64,000 nucleotides of DNA from Pseudo-nitzschia pungens. Taxonomy: Eukaryota; Bacillariophyta; Bacillariophyceae; Bacillariales; Bacillariaceae. The stretch spans positions 7,413,001 to 7,477,000 of the forward strand of contig CM074758.1 of the NCBI GenBank assembly GCA_037355855.1. The letters run 5' to 3'. Below are positions 18,701 to 27,458 of this stretch, in pieces. Position 1 is the first letter of the stretch, and each line of letters starts with the position of its first letter. The notes below the pieces were generated by a model. That model had not been told where the DNA came from. It was given only the letters and a program-made list of their open reading frames with translations, and ran no database searches. Both the position numbers and the translations under genes were made by a program.

Positions 18701-18938
18701 TGATGCCATGGCTGGTGACCCCCCTGTGGCCTCTCCTGAGTCCTCAACTGCAGTTCCTGCTGCCGGTGGTGGGGAAGATGCAGCCTCTGCATTGAGGCTT
18801 GGAGTTGCTGCAATTGCATTCTCTTCCAGTCATGATGCTAGTGTCAGTGATTTGAGCCATGCCAATGTCTCCACCAAATCAGCTCCGGCAACTCTTCCTT
18901 CCGTGCGACAGACTCGGTTTCCTTCTGATCATGGTTAG
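15744..18938 (+). CDS. LINE ORF1 protein, 1064 aa, intact (LINE-2)
   Basis: I chose ATG 15744 (MPPPPTKGWPTSQ) because copy A starts its ORF1 at the equivalent ATG. The frame is open upstream to at least 15420, but only through leader repeats. The layout is a basic/Ser-Thr-rich N-terminus (1-75), a Ser-rich acidic stretch, a GSQQQ-type repeat (about 168-215), and a conserved core of ~550 residues (SFFWCFYGKGPCSGKS; CPSPTHFFSKKEG; YVTLSLPRLMSQRPG; RFFVGHSASLEKLF; LLGSYMQSFDLDHYNELL). The C-terminus is acidic then Pro/Ala-rich and ends ...SDHG. I see no CCHC knuckle and recognise no RRM or esterase fold. It should bind element RNA by analogy with other LINE ORF1 products, but the sequence does not prove this. 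At ~1060 residues it is far longer than typical ORF1 proteins. The TAG lies inside the ORF2 start. Confidence 0.87.
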   Translation: MPPPPTKGWPTSQAASRKKRSSTPPSSARSASGTRSNKRPFVQKTPPRHSSVTSALTTPSPTLDTRSSSSSASSASSSSMHGSSVDDMSSSSSVSSSAGVLSDVEMLGTESAPEESAPGDSAPGDSLQTSSLSTASQLGSQESGPPPSGTLSGSQSSGTLLSDPKLISSQSSGSQSSGSQKQGSQQQGSQQQGSQQSGPRPPVSQQPGSNPAGSQLPKGSGTSGKFPASSILKQSTLAFSSAQTSDPSQQQARQSQRQEALAAANRAHSTSFFWCFYGKGPCSGKSPIPSAIHAFRKSPTGNRLWAGCPSPTHFFSKKEGKDKKSIHDICRTAIPPVYAQVFPDTPDWRNASVASLASIASACFQDSAPAWTKQPPGQALKQCLIGLVKMSPECFDDLYCEGNLLPSTEGKVWWAANQVLGSHWHFKKRPPTPAPPVADDASTSKSSTSKSVSFLPGGGDATVLSSSAGHFLQRRGVCSSDSRAPVDVTAGTKCSHSSYVTLSLPRLMSQRPGELYDELLKSLKEALDLLWTVDKRLVLYVFPSRARLNPKAKPVTKFWTTLPDRKTLELYVAQLWLRSRTAPHLRFFVGHSASLEKLFSAQLLQRLRDRDMELKYDHIQAPVIVTCGFLLGSYMQSFDLDHYNELLQTHPRFQACPIAVIRKNISLDNSRTPDPNPVLAAHVLCDATKRAQTVKLLKAQFNRCKPSDIASLPGGKFYKFIETATNPSDRPLPPSKLKTVRQAKHRQAKFIESHETAPVLGVVDLDLPVDLGQGLGLKTLRSVLLGIRTRDNWSWPLFLSVDTSSYRGEILALYNITTKAEAMAMLSFLPIFLEAQYGSCVRQWFSSECLTEMEAYHWDAAVNCVVETAPAADPMQDNSLPFFGDGDARDWELVDDDLSVDLAPDLTFDLDLHFNLQARADSGGGGFDDSQSMDTLATGTSNLTAVQASAPAGAVPPGGDPTHVAKADASPGISPEVPPAVPDPPHDAMAGDPPVASPESSTAVPAAGGGEDAASALRLGVAAIAFSSSHDASVSDLSHANVSTKSAPATLPSVRQTRFPSDHG
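16230..16390 (+). repeat. 15-bp tandem repeat inside ORF1 (LINE-2)
   Basis: Units of GGCTCCCAGCAGCAG and variants (TCCTCAGGCTCCCAG) encode GSQQQ / GSQSS pentapeptides. The equivalent ORF1 segment of copy A holds a different 15-bp unit. Confidence 0.85.
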
Positions 18939-21900
18939 CTCTTCTGGTATGAGGTGTGATGGGATGCCTTCCAATCCAAATCCCATCAATGCTTCTCCTG
19001 TTTCTCCCTTTTCCCCCTCCGCCTCTTCCCCTGTCTCTCACTTTGTCCAATTAACTCTTCATGGAGACTCTCTTGCTGCTAAGGATTCTGACAGTTTTGG
19101 TCATTCCTTCCCTCAAGCTCCATCCTATAACTCCACCATCATCACTTTCCAAAACATTGGACCACAGCGCAGAGCTGCCTTTATGTCCATGTCCAAGCAC
19201 AACGCCCGTCAATTTGTCAAGAGCAATGCCAGTGTGGCTCTTTTTGCTGAACATTGTTTGAATGAATCCAAACTCCTGCCCTGTGATCTTTTCAATCGGC
19301 GCATGAAGAATGTCAGTCCCTCAAGTTTTTCCTATCTTGCTAACAACAAGCATGAAGCTTCTGCCTGCTCTTGGCTTCAGCCTGGCGGCACAGGTTTTTC
19401 CATTGACCAGCTGTTCAGCTCACACAAGGTTGCACATGGAGCTGATCCATCTGGTCTTGGCAGATGGTCCTTTGTCAAGTTTCAGGGCAGGGATGGCTAC
19501 AATGTCACCATGTTTTCTGCCTACTGCCCAGTTGAAAATGATAGGGATCTTGGCTCAGTTTGGAATCAACAGTACCGATACTTTCAAGCAGCTGAAAATC
19601 TTTTCAGTCCCAATCCATGCATTCTCTTTCACAGGGATTTAACTGCTGCCCTTCAAGTCTGTCTGGGCGCAGGTGATCAAGTCATTGTTGGGATTGACCA
19701 GAATGCTGATGTTCGGACTGATGGCTTGTCTTTTGAGCTCAAGGCTCTTGGTTTCAGAGAGGCCATTCTTACACTTCATAGTACGTCTTCTCCTCCTGCC
19801 ACTCACAACAGAAACACTACCAGAACACCAATTGATGCCATTTGGGTCTCTGAGAATGTTGATGTTCTCAGGGCTGGGTATTGTCCCTTTGGAGGTGCCC
19901 ATGGTATGGAATCTGACCATAGACTGCTTTGGATTGAGGTTTGTAATTGCAGCCTCATGGGCAAACGTATTCCACCTCCTGTGAGATTCTCTCATTCCAA
20001 ACTCCAGTCCTCCCACCCTCATCTGCGACAACGGTATTTCAAGCGAGTGAGGCACAGCTTTCTCAAGGCTGGAGTGTTTTCTCTCCAAGCTAAGCTGGAG
20101 CACCTACTGGCTCAGTTTCAGTCTGGGGATATTTCTGTGCGCACTGATCTCATCACCACATATGAAGTACTCCATGAAACCTCTACCTCTCTCAGGCTCT
20201 CTGTTGAACAAACCCTCTGCCACACTAGAGCTGGTTTGGTTCCATGGTCACCAAAGCTGCAAGTCTATCGTGATACCATTGACTTTTGGCGGCGTGTTGT
20301 TAAGTTGAGACAGGGTGTGTCCACCAGTCATACTGTTTTGAAAAGGTTGGCCTGCAAGCTTTCTCTCTACAAAGGAGAACACAGTGACCTTTCCAGTGCT
20401 CTCCTCCATCTGAAACAAGCTTACAAGCAATACCGGGCAGTGAAGAAATTGGCCCCCTCATGGAGAGACTCCTTCAATCAAGGCCTGGTGGATGCACTTC
20501 TTGCTGAAGGCAAGCCTCACAACCAGCATGCTTCCCAGATTCGTGCCAGGATGCGCAGGGAACGTCTTCAACGAGAGCTTGGTCTCGCTGCTCGGTCTAT
20601 TCGGGGACGTGTCAACAAGTCAGCAGTCTTGCGCGCTATTGCAGTTGGCCATGATGGTGTTGAACAGGTCTTGGAGTCTCAGTCTACTATGGTTCCAGCT
20701 ATGGCTGAATCCAATGTCCGGCGTCAACAGCAGTGTATTGGCACTCCTTCCATGACTCCCTCCTTCATTGAGGATTTTGGCTACCTAGGCACAGCACATG
20801 CTTCTGCTCAAGTTCTTGATGGCACATATACTCCTCCTGTTGCCACTGACAAATACCTTTCTGAATTTCTTTCCTGTCTCAAAGTCCCTGACTCTATTCT
20901 GAGTTTGCCCCCCTTTGACTATTCAGTGTGTCCAGCTGACAATGCTGCTGCCTGGAAACGCCAGAGGGAACGCACAGCAAGTGAACCTTCTTGTTTGAGT
21001 TTTGCCCACCACAAGGCATTTGCCCTGGATCCCCAGCTGAACAAGTTTGACACTCTCCTGAGATCCGTCCCTTTGATTGTTGGCTTCTCTCCTTCTGCTT
21101 GGCAGGTCATCACTGATGTTGAGATCTTCAAGAAACCTGGTGAATATAGAGTGGATAAGATGAGACTCATCCAGTTGATGTCTCCTGAGTTCCAAATCAA
21201 CAACAAGATGATTGGCAGACGAATTCTTGCCCATGCTGAACGTGCCAATGCCGTGGCTGTTGATCAACATGGAAGCAGGAAACACCACAAGGCAATCAAC
21301 ACCTGCCTGAACAAGAAGCTCATATGTGATGTGTTGCGGCAGAAGCGCAGATCCGGTGCTGTTGCTATGAATGATGCCAAGGGCTGCTATGATCGGATCT
21401 CTCATCCGATTGCAGGTCTCACTCTCCAGAGCTTTGGGGTTCCTGCACATGTGTGTGAGGTTCTTTTGTCTACTTTGCAACTTGCCAAGCACCACATCAA
21501 AACTGGTTTTGGTCGGTCAGGTCCTGTGTATGGTGATGAACCTGTTCCTCTCAGTGGTTGTGGCCAAGGCAATGGTATTGGTCCAACTCTTTGGGCTTTG
21601 GTGTCAACAATTGTCTTCCGAATGATGCAACAGGCTGGGCATGGTGTCCATCTTCTCACTTCATTGTCACTGCAACTGGTTTCTCTTGTGGGTTTTGCCT
21701 TTGTGGATGACACAGATTTGTTTTGTGCTGGCCCTGATTCCTCCACATCTGGTGAGGAATTAGCTGTTGACTTTCAGGAAGCTCTTGACCGGTGGGCTGG
21801 TGGGATTATTGCCACTGGTGGTGCTATTGAACCTGCCAAATCCTTCTGTTATTTGATTGATTTCAAATGGAATGGATCCGGCTGGGATTATCGCTCCATT

Positions 21901-24771
21901 GCTGACATGCCTGGTGACTTCTCTGTTGCTGACAAGAATGGCAATCGAGCTACCCTGGATCGGTTTGAAGTTGACCATGCTGACAAGACCCTTGGGGTTT
22001 TTATCTCCATGGATGGCAATGAGGAAGCACAGATTGCTCACATGACGTCACAGTCTCAGTCTTTTGGCTCTCAGCTCAAGGCTTCCAAGTGTGAGAAGCG
22101 CGCATCCCTCTACACCTTCAAGTATTCTTTCATGAAGTCTGTTGAATACCCCATGCCTGTCACGCAACTTGATGAGGCCACTTGGACTAAGATAATTCAC
22201 CCAGCTCTTGTTCCTGTGCTGAATAAAGCAGGGATGTCACGGACATTTCCCAGACATGTGTTCTATGGTCCTTCCCTCTATCAAGGTTTTGGATTCATCC
22301 ATCCATACCTCCTCCAAGAGTTCAGTCATATTGCCACCCTCTTTCAGGAATCTGTCAGGTCCTCACAAACTGGAAGGATTCTCAGGCTCACTGCTGAGTC
22401 TCTCAGGCTTGAACTTGGACTTCCTCTCCATCTTGGTGTCACACCCTATCATCCCTTTGCTTCATACGTCATTCCCTGCTGGTACAAACATGTGTGGAAG
22501 TTTTTCTCTGTTCACCCTGTGAGCTTGTTTGAAGACTTCCCAGACCTACCACTGTTACGTTCCAATGACTGTTATCTCATGCAAGCCTTTGTCAACTCTG
22601 GCTTCAGAGGTGCTGCCTTGTCCCTCTTGAATCACATGCGCATGTCCCTCAAGGCTATTTCCCTTGCTGACATTTGTACTCCAGATGGGAAAAGAATCTC
22701 TCCCATGGCCTTCCAGCTGACATCCTCCAATCACTTGAGGGATCATCTTGACTGGCCCAGATGTCCTCCATCCTGGCCTCCAGCAGCACAGCGCTTATGG
22801 ACTAAGGCTCTTCAGACCTGTTTTCTTCCCCCCTGTCCACCCCCTGCAGCCAGGGCACTGGCTCCTTCTTTTCATCTTGGGCATTGGCTCTCTCCCCAGA
22901 CAGCTTCTCTTTGGCCTTGGTTTATGTCTCCATCCACCAACAGAATATTCTTCAAAACTTCTACTGGCTGGATTGTGAGCACCTCCCAGGGCAGGGGCAG
23001 ATACAGGGTCACTTCTGAACTCATTCCTGACAAACCAGCCTGTGCTGATGTACTTGTCTGCCCTGTTATTTGTGGCCACGTTGTACGCGTTGTTGGGTCC
23101 TCAGCCTTTGTTTCCGAACCTCCTGACATGGATCCTCTGGAGTACAATCCATATGATTCTCTTCCAGACTCCCCAGTAGATGCCTTTGATTCACTCTGTG
23201 CGTCTCCAAGGGTACTTCTCCACAAATATTCCCTACCACAGGCTGGCTGTCAGCACCTTGTTGATGCTATTGAGAGTGGTACCGCCAGTGCTGTATGTGA
23301 TGGTTCATTTGATCCGGACCTTCTCAGAGGAACTTCTGCTTTCATTTTGTCCCCCAATACCTCCACCAAGTCAGCTTCATTGTTCCTCACTGGCTGTAAT
23401 TTTGTCAGTGGATCCCCTGAGGATCAATCTTCCTACAGGAGTGAACTGGCAGGAATCATTGGGGTTCTCACCTGCTGCACTGCTCTGGTGAGTCTTTTTG
23501 ATATTGCTTCTGGCTCTATCACTATTGCTCTGGATGGTGACACAGCTCTCAAACAGGCTGAGGGATCATGGCCATTGGTTATTTCCCAGAAGTCTTTTGA
23601 TTATGTTTATGTCATCAGAAACATGATTTCTGCCCTGCCAATCTCTGTGCACTTTCAGTGGGTTCAGGGCCATCAAGCTGGAATCTTTCTTGATTGGTGG
23701 GCCCTTCGCAATCATCAGGTTGACAGCATGGCAAAGGCATTTCTCTCTGTCCATAGAGCTTCTGCCCATCACTATCCCAGACTTGTGTTTGAGCCCTGGG
23801 CTTTTTCTCTCAATGGAAGCAAGTGCTCAAGGTTTGATCAAAATGCTTTGCATGTTGCCATTTCTGGTCCTCCTCTTCTTCAATATTGGCAGACCCACCA
23901 TGACATTCCCATTCCACAACCTGTTTTGAGTTCCATCCATTGGTGTGCCCATCTGAATGCCTTCAAGCGTTTACCTCATGGCATGCAAAGGTGGTTTGTC
24001 AAATTTGCTTCTGGCAGCATTGGTGTTGGCAACCAACTACTTCACTACCAGTATCAGGATCACTCCAGGTGCCCATTGTGTGATGCAGACAACGAGAAGG
24101 TTTCTCATGTGCTCTCCTGCAAGGACACTGGGGCAGTACAGCACAGTGTGTCAGCTTTCAAGGGACCCCTGCAGAAGAGGCTTGAAGTTGAACAAACTGA
24201 TCCATCATTGGTTGTTGCCATTGTGGATCTTCTCACCAGAGTTCGGAAGGGCCAGAACATTTATCCATCATCTTACTCACTTGCAATTGCCTCTGCTGTC
24301 AGGGCACAGAGGACTATTGGCTGGCACAACTGGCTTCTTGGTAGGTGGTCTCCTCGCTGGTACCAAATTCAGGCTGACTACTACTCCCACATTGGAAGCA
24401 AGCGCTCTCCCAAACGTTGGGCTACAGCTATCATCCATCAGTTCTTTCTTACCTCCTGGGATCTTTGGACTTATAGGAATGAACGACTCCATGGTCCTGG
24501 GGGTACCCTTGATGCTGAACAACACCAATCTCTTGATGCTTCCATCTCCTCTGAATTGGCAATTGGTGCAGCTGGTGCACTTCCCCAGTCACACTCCCTG
24601 TTACAAACCCCTTTCCACGTCCTACAAGGTTACACCCTGACTGCCAAGCGGCAGTGGCTTGCAACCATCCACCTTGCAAGGAAGCAATATGCAGCGCCTG
24701 TCCCACCAGTGCAGCCATACCAACAAGAGGCTGCTCTTCTCAGAGCCTGGCTTACTGGACCTCAGGGTTGA
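18931..24771 (+). CDS. LINE ORF2: APE endonuclease - RT - RNase H - CCHC, ~1946 aa, intact
   Basis: This is the replication enzyme of the LINE: it nicks target DNA and primes reverse transcription from the nick. APE-type endonuclease motifs run from about residue 70 to 330 (TFQNIGPQ, FAEHCLNE, SAYCP, GIDQNADV, PIDAIWV, ESDHRLLW). RT follows with the catalytic Asp in AMNDAKGCYD (~813), CGQGNGIGPTLWA (~878) and FVDDTDL (~923). RNase H has CDGSFD (~1455), YRSELAGI (~1504), ALDGDT (~1534) and NHQVDSMAK (~1597). A C-terminal finger CPLCDADNEKVSHVLSC (C-X2-C-X8-H-X3-C, ~1713) comes next. The ATG used overlaps the ORF1 stop (ATGGTTAG); the frame is also open 24 codons upstream to an ATG at 18859. 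All catalytic residues I can check are present. Confidence 0.92.
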   Translation: MVSSSGMRCDGMPSNPNPINASPVSPFSPSASSPVSHFVQLTLHGDSLAAKDSDSFGHSFPQAPSYNSTIITFQNIGPQRRAAFMSMSKHNARQFVKSNASVALFAEHCLNESKLLPCDLFNRRMKNVSPSSFSYLANNKHEASACSWLQPGGTGFSIDQLFSSHKVAHGADPSGLGRWSFVKFQGRDGYNVTMFSAYCPVENDRDLGSVWNQQYRYFQAAENLFSPNPCILFHRDLTAALQVCLGAGDQVIVGIDQNADVRTDGLSFELKALGFREAILTLHSTSSPPATHNRNTTRTPIDAIWVSENVDVLRAGYCPFGGAHGMESDHRLLWIEVCNCSLMGKRIPPPVRFSHSKLQSSHPHLRQRYFKRVRHSFLKAGVFSLQAKLEHLLAQFQSGDISVRTDLITTYEVLHETSTSLRLSVEQTLCHTRAGLVPWSPKLQVYRDTIDFWRRVVKLRQGVSTSHTVLKRLACKLSLYKGEHSDLSSALLHLKQAYKQYRAVKKLAPSWRDSFNQGLVDALLAEGKPHNQHASQIRARMRRERLQRELGLAARSIRGRVNKSAVLRAIAVGHDGVEQVLESQSTMVPAMAESNVRRQQQCIGTPSMTPSFIEDFGYLGTAHASAQVLDGTYTPPVATDKYLSEFLSCLKVPDSILSLPPFDYSVCPADNAAAWKRQRERTASEPSCLSFAHHKAFALDPQLNKFDTLLRSVPLIVGFSPSAWQVITDVEIFKKPGEYRVDKMRLIQLMSPEFQINNKMIGRRILAHAERANAVAVDQHGSRKHHKAINTCLNKKLICDVLRQKRRSGAVAMNDAKGCYDRISHPIAGLTLQSFGVPAHVCEVLLSTLQLAKHHIKTGFGRSGPVYGDEPVPLSGCGQGNGIGPTLWALVSTIVFRMMQQAGHGVHLLTSLSLQLVSLVGFAFVDDTDLFCAGPDSSTSGEELAVDFQEALDRWAGGIIATGGAIEPAKSFCYLIDFKWNGSGWDYRSIADMPGDFSVADKNGNRATLDRFEVDHADKTLGVFISMDGNEEAQIAHMTSQSQSFGSQLKASKCEKRASLYTFKYSFMKSVEYPMPVTQLDEATWTKIIHPALVPVLNKAGMSRTFPRHVFYGPSLYQGFGFIHPYLLQEFSHIATLFQESVRSSQTGRILRLTAESLRLELGLPLHLGVTPYHPFASYVIPCWYKHVWKFFSVHPVSLFEDFPDLPLLRSNDCYLMQAFVNSGFRGAALSLLNHMRMSLKAISLADICTPDGKRISPMAFQLTSSNHLRDHLDWPRCPPSWPPAAQRLWTKALQTCFLPPCPPPAARALAPSFHLGHWLSPQTASLWPWFMSPSTNRIFFKTSTGWIVSTSQGRGRYRVTSELIPDKPACADVLVCPVICGHVVRVVGSSAFVSEPPDMDPLEYNPYDSLPDSPVDAFDSLCASPRVLLHKYSLPQAGCQHLVDAIESGTASAVCDGSFDPDLLRGTSAFILSPNTSTKSASLFLTGCNFVSGSPEDQSSYRSELAGIIGVLTCCTALVSLFDIASGSITIALDGDTALKQAEGSWPLVISQKSFDYVYVIRNMISALPISVHFQWVQGHQAGIFLDWWALRNHQVDSMAKAFLSVHRASAHHYPRLVFEPWAFSLNGSKCSRFDQNALHVAISGPPLLQYWQTHHDIPIPQPVLSSIHWCAHLNAFKRLPHGMQRWFVKFASGSIGVGNQLLHYQYQDHSRCPLCDADNEKVSHVLSCKDTGAVQHSVSAFKGPLQKRLEVEQTDPSLVVAIVDLLTRVRKGQNIYPSSYSLAIASAVRAQRTIGWHNWLLGRWSPRWYQIQADYYSHIGSKRSPKRWATAIIHQFFLTSWDLWTYRNERLHGPGGTLDAEQHQSLDASISSELAIGAAGALPQSHSLLQTPFHVLQGYTLTAKRQWLATIHLARKQYAAPVPPVQPYQQEAALLRAWLTGPQG

Positions 24772-25066
24772 TTACACTTTGTACCTTGGTTTTGTCTTCT
24801 GTTCCTGCTTCTTATCCTGTCCCATCCCTTTTGATACTGGATCTTATCCCAATATCTTTATTCCCATTTCACTTTCTCTCAAGTCCCTATTTTGTGGGAC
24901 TTGTTTGTCCTTTTCCCTGCTTGATGTTCAAGGTTTGTTTGAAAATTTGTCGTTCTGCCACTTGGGGTCCTGACTCTATGATGGAGGCGACGTTAAAGTC
25001 TGGTTACAGACTGAGTAATTTAGTTTCACCTTTGGTGATTAAAGTTATTTAAATACGTATATATTA
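24772..25066 (+). other. LINE-2 unit 1 3' UTR
   Basis: It follows the ORF2 TGA and carries the same hairpin pair as the other copies (GTCTGGTTACAGAC; TCACCTTTGGTGA) and TTTAAATACGTATATATTA. The tail is very short before unit 2 begins with ORF2 sequence (TTTCTTGATTGGTGGG). Confidence 0.8.
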
Positions 25067-26152
25067 TTTCTTGATTGGTGGGCCCTTCGCAATCATCAGG
25101 TAGACAGCATGGCAAAGGCATTTCTCTCTGTCCATAGAGCTTCTGCCCATCACTACCCCAGACTTGTGTTTGAGCCCTGGGCTTTTTCTCTCAATGGAAG
25201 CAAGTGCTCAAGGTTTGATCAACATGCTTTGCATGTAGCCATTTCTGGTCCTCCTCTTCTTCAATATTGGCAGACCCACCATGACATTCCCATTCCACAA
25301 CCTGTTTTGAGTTCCATCCATTGGTGTGCCCATCTGAGTGCCTTCAAGCGTTTACCTCCTGGCATGCAAAGGTGGTTTGTCAAATTTGCTTCTGGCAGTA
25401 TTGGTGTTGGCAACCAACTCCTTCACTACCAGTATCAGGATCACTCCAGGTGCCCATTGTGTGATGCAGACAACGAGAAGGTTTCTCATGTGCTCTCCTG
25501 CAAGGACACTGGGGCAGTACAGCACAGTGTGTCAGCTTTCAAGGGACCCCTGCAGAAGAGGCTTGAAGTTGAACAAACTGATCCATCATTGGTGGCTGCC
25601 ATTGTGGATCTTCTCACCAGAGTTCGGAAGGGCCAGAGAATTTATCCATCATCCTACTCACTTGCAATTGCTTCTGCTGTCAGGGCACAGAGGACTATTG
25701 GTTGGCACAACTGGCTTCTGGGTAGGTGGTCTACTCGCTGGTATCAAATCCAGGCTGACTACTACTCCCACATTGGAAGCAAGCGCTCTCCCAAACGTTG
25801 GGCTACAGCTATCATCCATCAGTTCTTTCTTACCTCCTGGGATCTTTGGACCTATAGGAATGAACGACTCCATGGTCCTGGGGGTACCCTTGATGCTGAA
25901 CAACACCAATCTCTTGATGCTTCCATCTCCTCTGAATTGGCAATTGGTGCAGCTGGTGCACTTCCCCAGTCACACTCCCTGTTACAAACCCCTTTCCACG
26001 TCCTACAAGGTTACACCCTGACTGCCAAGCGGCAGTGGCTTGCAACCATCCACCTTGCAAGGAAGCAGTATGCAGCGCCTGTCCCACCAGTGCAGCCATA
26101 CCAACAAGAGGCTGCTCTTCTCAGAGCCTGGCTTACTGGACCTCAGGGTTGA
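25067..26152 (+). pseudogene. LINE-2 unit 2: 5'-truncated ORF2 C-terminus
   Basis: It starts at FLDWWALRNHQVDSMAK (end of RNase H) and reads without a break to TGA at 26150-26152, including the CCHC finger. It shares subfamily-specific residues with unit 1 (FASGSIG where other copies have FASGCIG), so both units come from closely related RNAs. Its own 3' UTR and tail run to 26453. Confidence 0.87.
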
Positions 26153-26453
26153 TTACACTTTGTACCTTGGTTTTGTCTTCTGATCCTGCGTCTTATCCTG
26201 TCCCATCCCTTTTGATACTGGATCTTATCCCAATATCTTCATTCCCATTTCACTTTCTCTCAAGTCCCTATTTTGTGGGACTTGTTTGTCTTTTTCCCTG
26301 CTTGATGTTCAAGGTTTGTTTTGAAAATTTGTCGTTCTACCACTTGGGGTCCTGACTCTATGATGGAGGCGACGTTAAAGTCTGGTTACAGACTGAGTAA
26401 TTTAGTTTCACCTTTGGTGATTAAAGTTATTTAAATACGTATATTAATATTAA
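26153..26453 (+). other. LINE-2 unit 2 3' UTR and tail
   Basis: Same hairpin module as the other LINE ends. The tail reads ACGTATATTAATATTAA, a degenerate (TTA)n, directly before the 21-bp duplication. Confidence 0.8.
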
Positions 26454-26474
26454 GGAAGGGGGAAGGGGTCTGTC
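26454..26474. repeat. Target-site duplication, right copy (LINE-2)
   Basis: Identical to 13509-13529. It follows the tail of unit 2, not that of unit 1, which makes both units part of one bounded insertion. Confidence 0.9.
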
Positions 26475-26833
26475 AGAAGGATTGGTAGCTGTCTCAATAA
26501 ACTTGTAGAATTTACCATCAGGGAGAGATGCAATGTCAGAAGGTTTGCACCGATTGAACTGGGCTTTGAGGAGCTTAACAGTTTGGGCGCGCTTTGTAGC
26601 ATCACATAAAACATGAGCAGCCAGAACCGGATTGGGATCAGGAGTTCTGGAGTTGTCAAGGCTGATATTCTTCCTGATAACAGCAATAGGACATGCCTGA
26701 AACCTGGGATGAGTCTGAAGCAATTCGTTGTAGTGGTCAAGATCAAAACTCTGCATGTAGGATCCAAGGAGAAAGCCACAGGTGACAATAACTGGGGCCT
26801 GTATGTGGTCAAACTTCAGGTCCATGTCACGGT
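26454..26833 (-). pseudogene. Old minus LINE (copy T), ORF1 middle part
   Basis: Minus-strand ORF1 from DMDLKFDHIQAPVIVTC to NPSDRPLPP. It joins the piece at 12665-13529 across LINE-2. Its upstream side is cut at 26833/26834 by the LTR-type element. The same 255 bp of ORF1 (26580-26833) occur again at 33198-33452 on the other side of that element. Confidence 0.85.
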
Positions 26834-27458
26834 TATGAAGATATTTCACCTCGATATTATACTAACCGTCGGGGTATGGTCATTGTGTACGATTTGTACT
26901 ATAACCAGATACCCGGCCCCTGCAGTTAACAAGCGAGCGAGTTCAGCGAGCGCATCGATCAAGTACAGTACTACAGTGTACAGCGTGTACACTACAGTAC
27001 TGGTGCTACAGGTGCAAGTAAAGGGTATGGTCAGTACGTAGAATTAAGTACTGGACCTACGTGCCCTGACCCTTTATCGACATACGAATCAGCGATACAC
27101 TTATTCGGAGCTCTATCCGAGCTCTCACTCTTTGGAATTTACTCTCAGTTAAAAGCCTCTAAAAGAACACATCATGCCCGGCAATGATACTTGATATCTC
27201 TAATGTACCTCTAGGGTGGTAACTAGTGTGCTCATGGTATATGCAATAGCGCTTGAACAGTATCCATCTGTAGTCTAACCAACTGCCAGGACTCCGTGCT
27301 GTACTGTTGTTGCTGCTCTCCTATTGTCGACGGACGAATATCTTTACAGTTTATCAGACCCAAGGTCTCGTCGTTCGGCCGAAAGGCCGGACACATTCGA
27401 ATCGCCGAAACGCGATGAGAATGCCATCGATGTCAGGACGCTGACTAGAGCCTTGAAG
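26834..27458 (+). repeat. Left LTR-like repeat of the LARD-like element
   Basis: It matches 32585-33197 with only a ~12-bp length difference (a CAGCGAGCGCATC stretch present only here) and a few substitutions, which suggests recent duplication. The shared identity ends at ...GACTAGAGCCTTGAAG, which is not a canonical CA terminus. Confidence 0.75.

Larger units (their letters stand above)
13530..26453 (+). mobile_element. LINE-2: full-length LINE plus a tandem 5'-truncated unit in one insertion
   Basis: The insertion is bounded by a 21-bp duplication of the old minus LINE. Unit 1 (13530-25066) has the 5' terminus, 5' block, monomer array, repeat-rich leader, open ORF1 and ORF2 overlapping by 8 nt, and a 3' UTR. 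Unit 2 (25067-26453) repeats only the last ~1.39 kb of the LINE with its own 3' end. At ~11.5 kb, unit 1 is very long for a LINE. The order of APE, RT, RNase H and C-terminal finger places it in the broad I/Jockey-like assemblage; I cannot name the clade. It is the only candidate in the window for a source of active LINE protein. Confidence 0.87.

Noticed and set aside
13530..26453. LINE twin-priming inversion as the explanation for inverted ORF1 next to the LINE-2 5' end
   Set aside because: The 21-bp duplication shows that the inverted ORF1 pieces are the pre-existing target element, not part of the new insertion.
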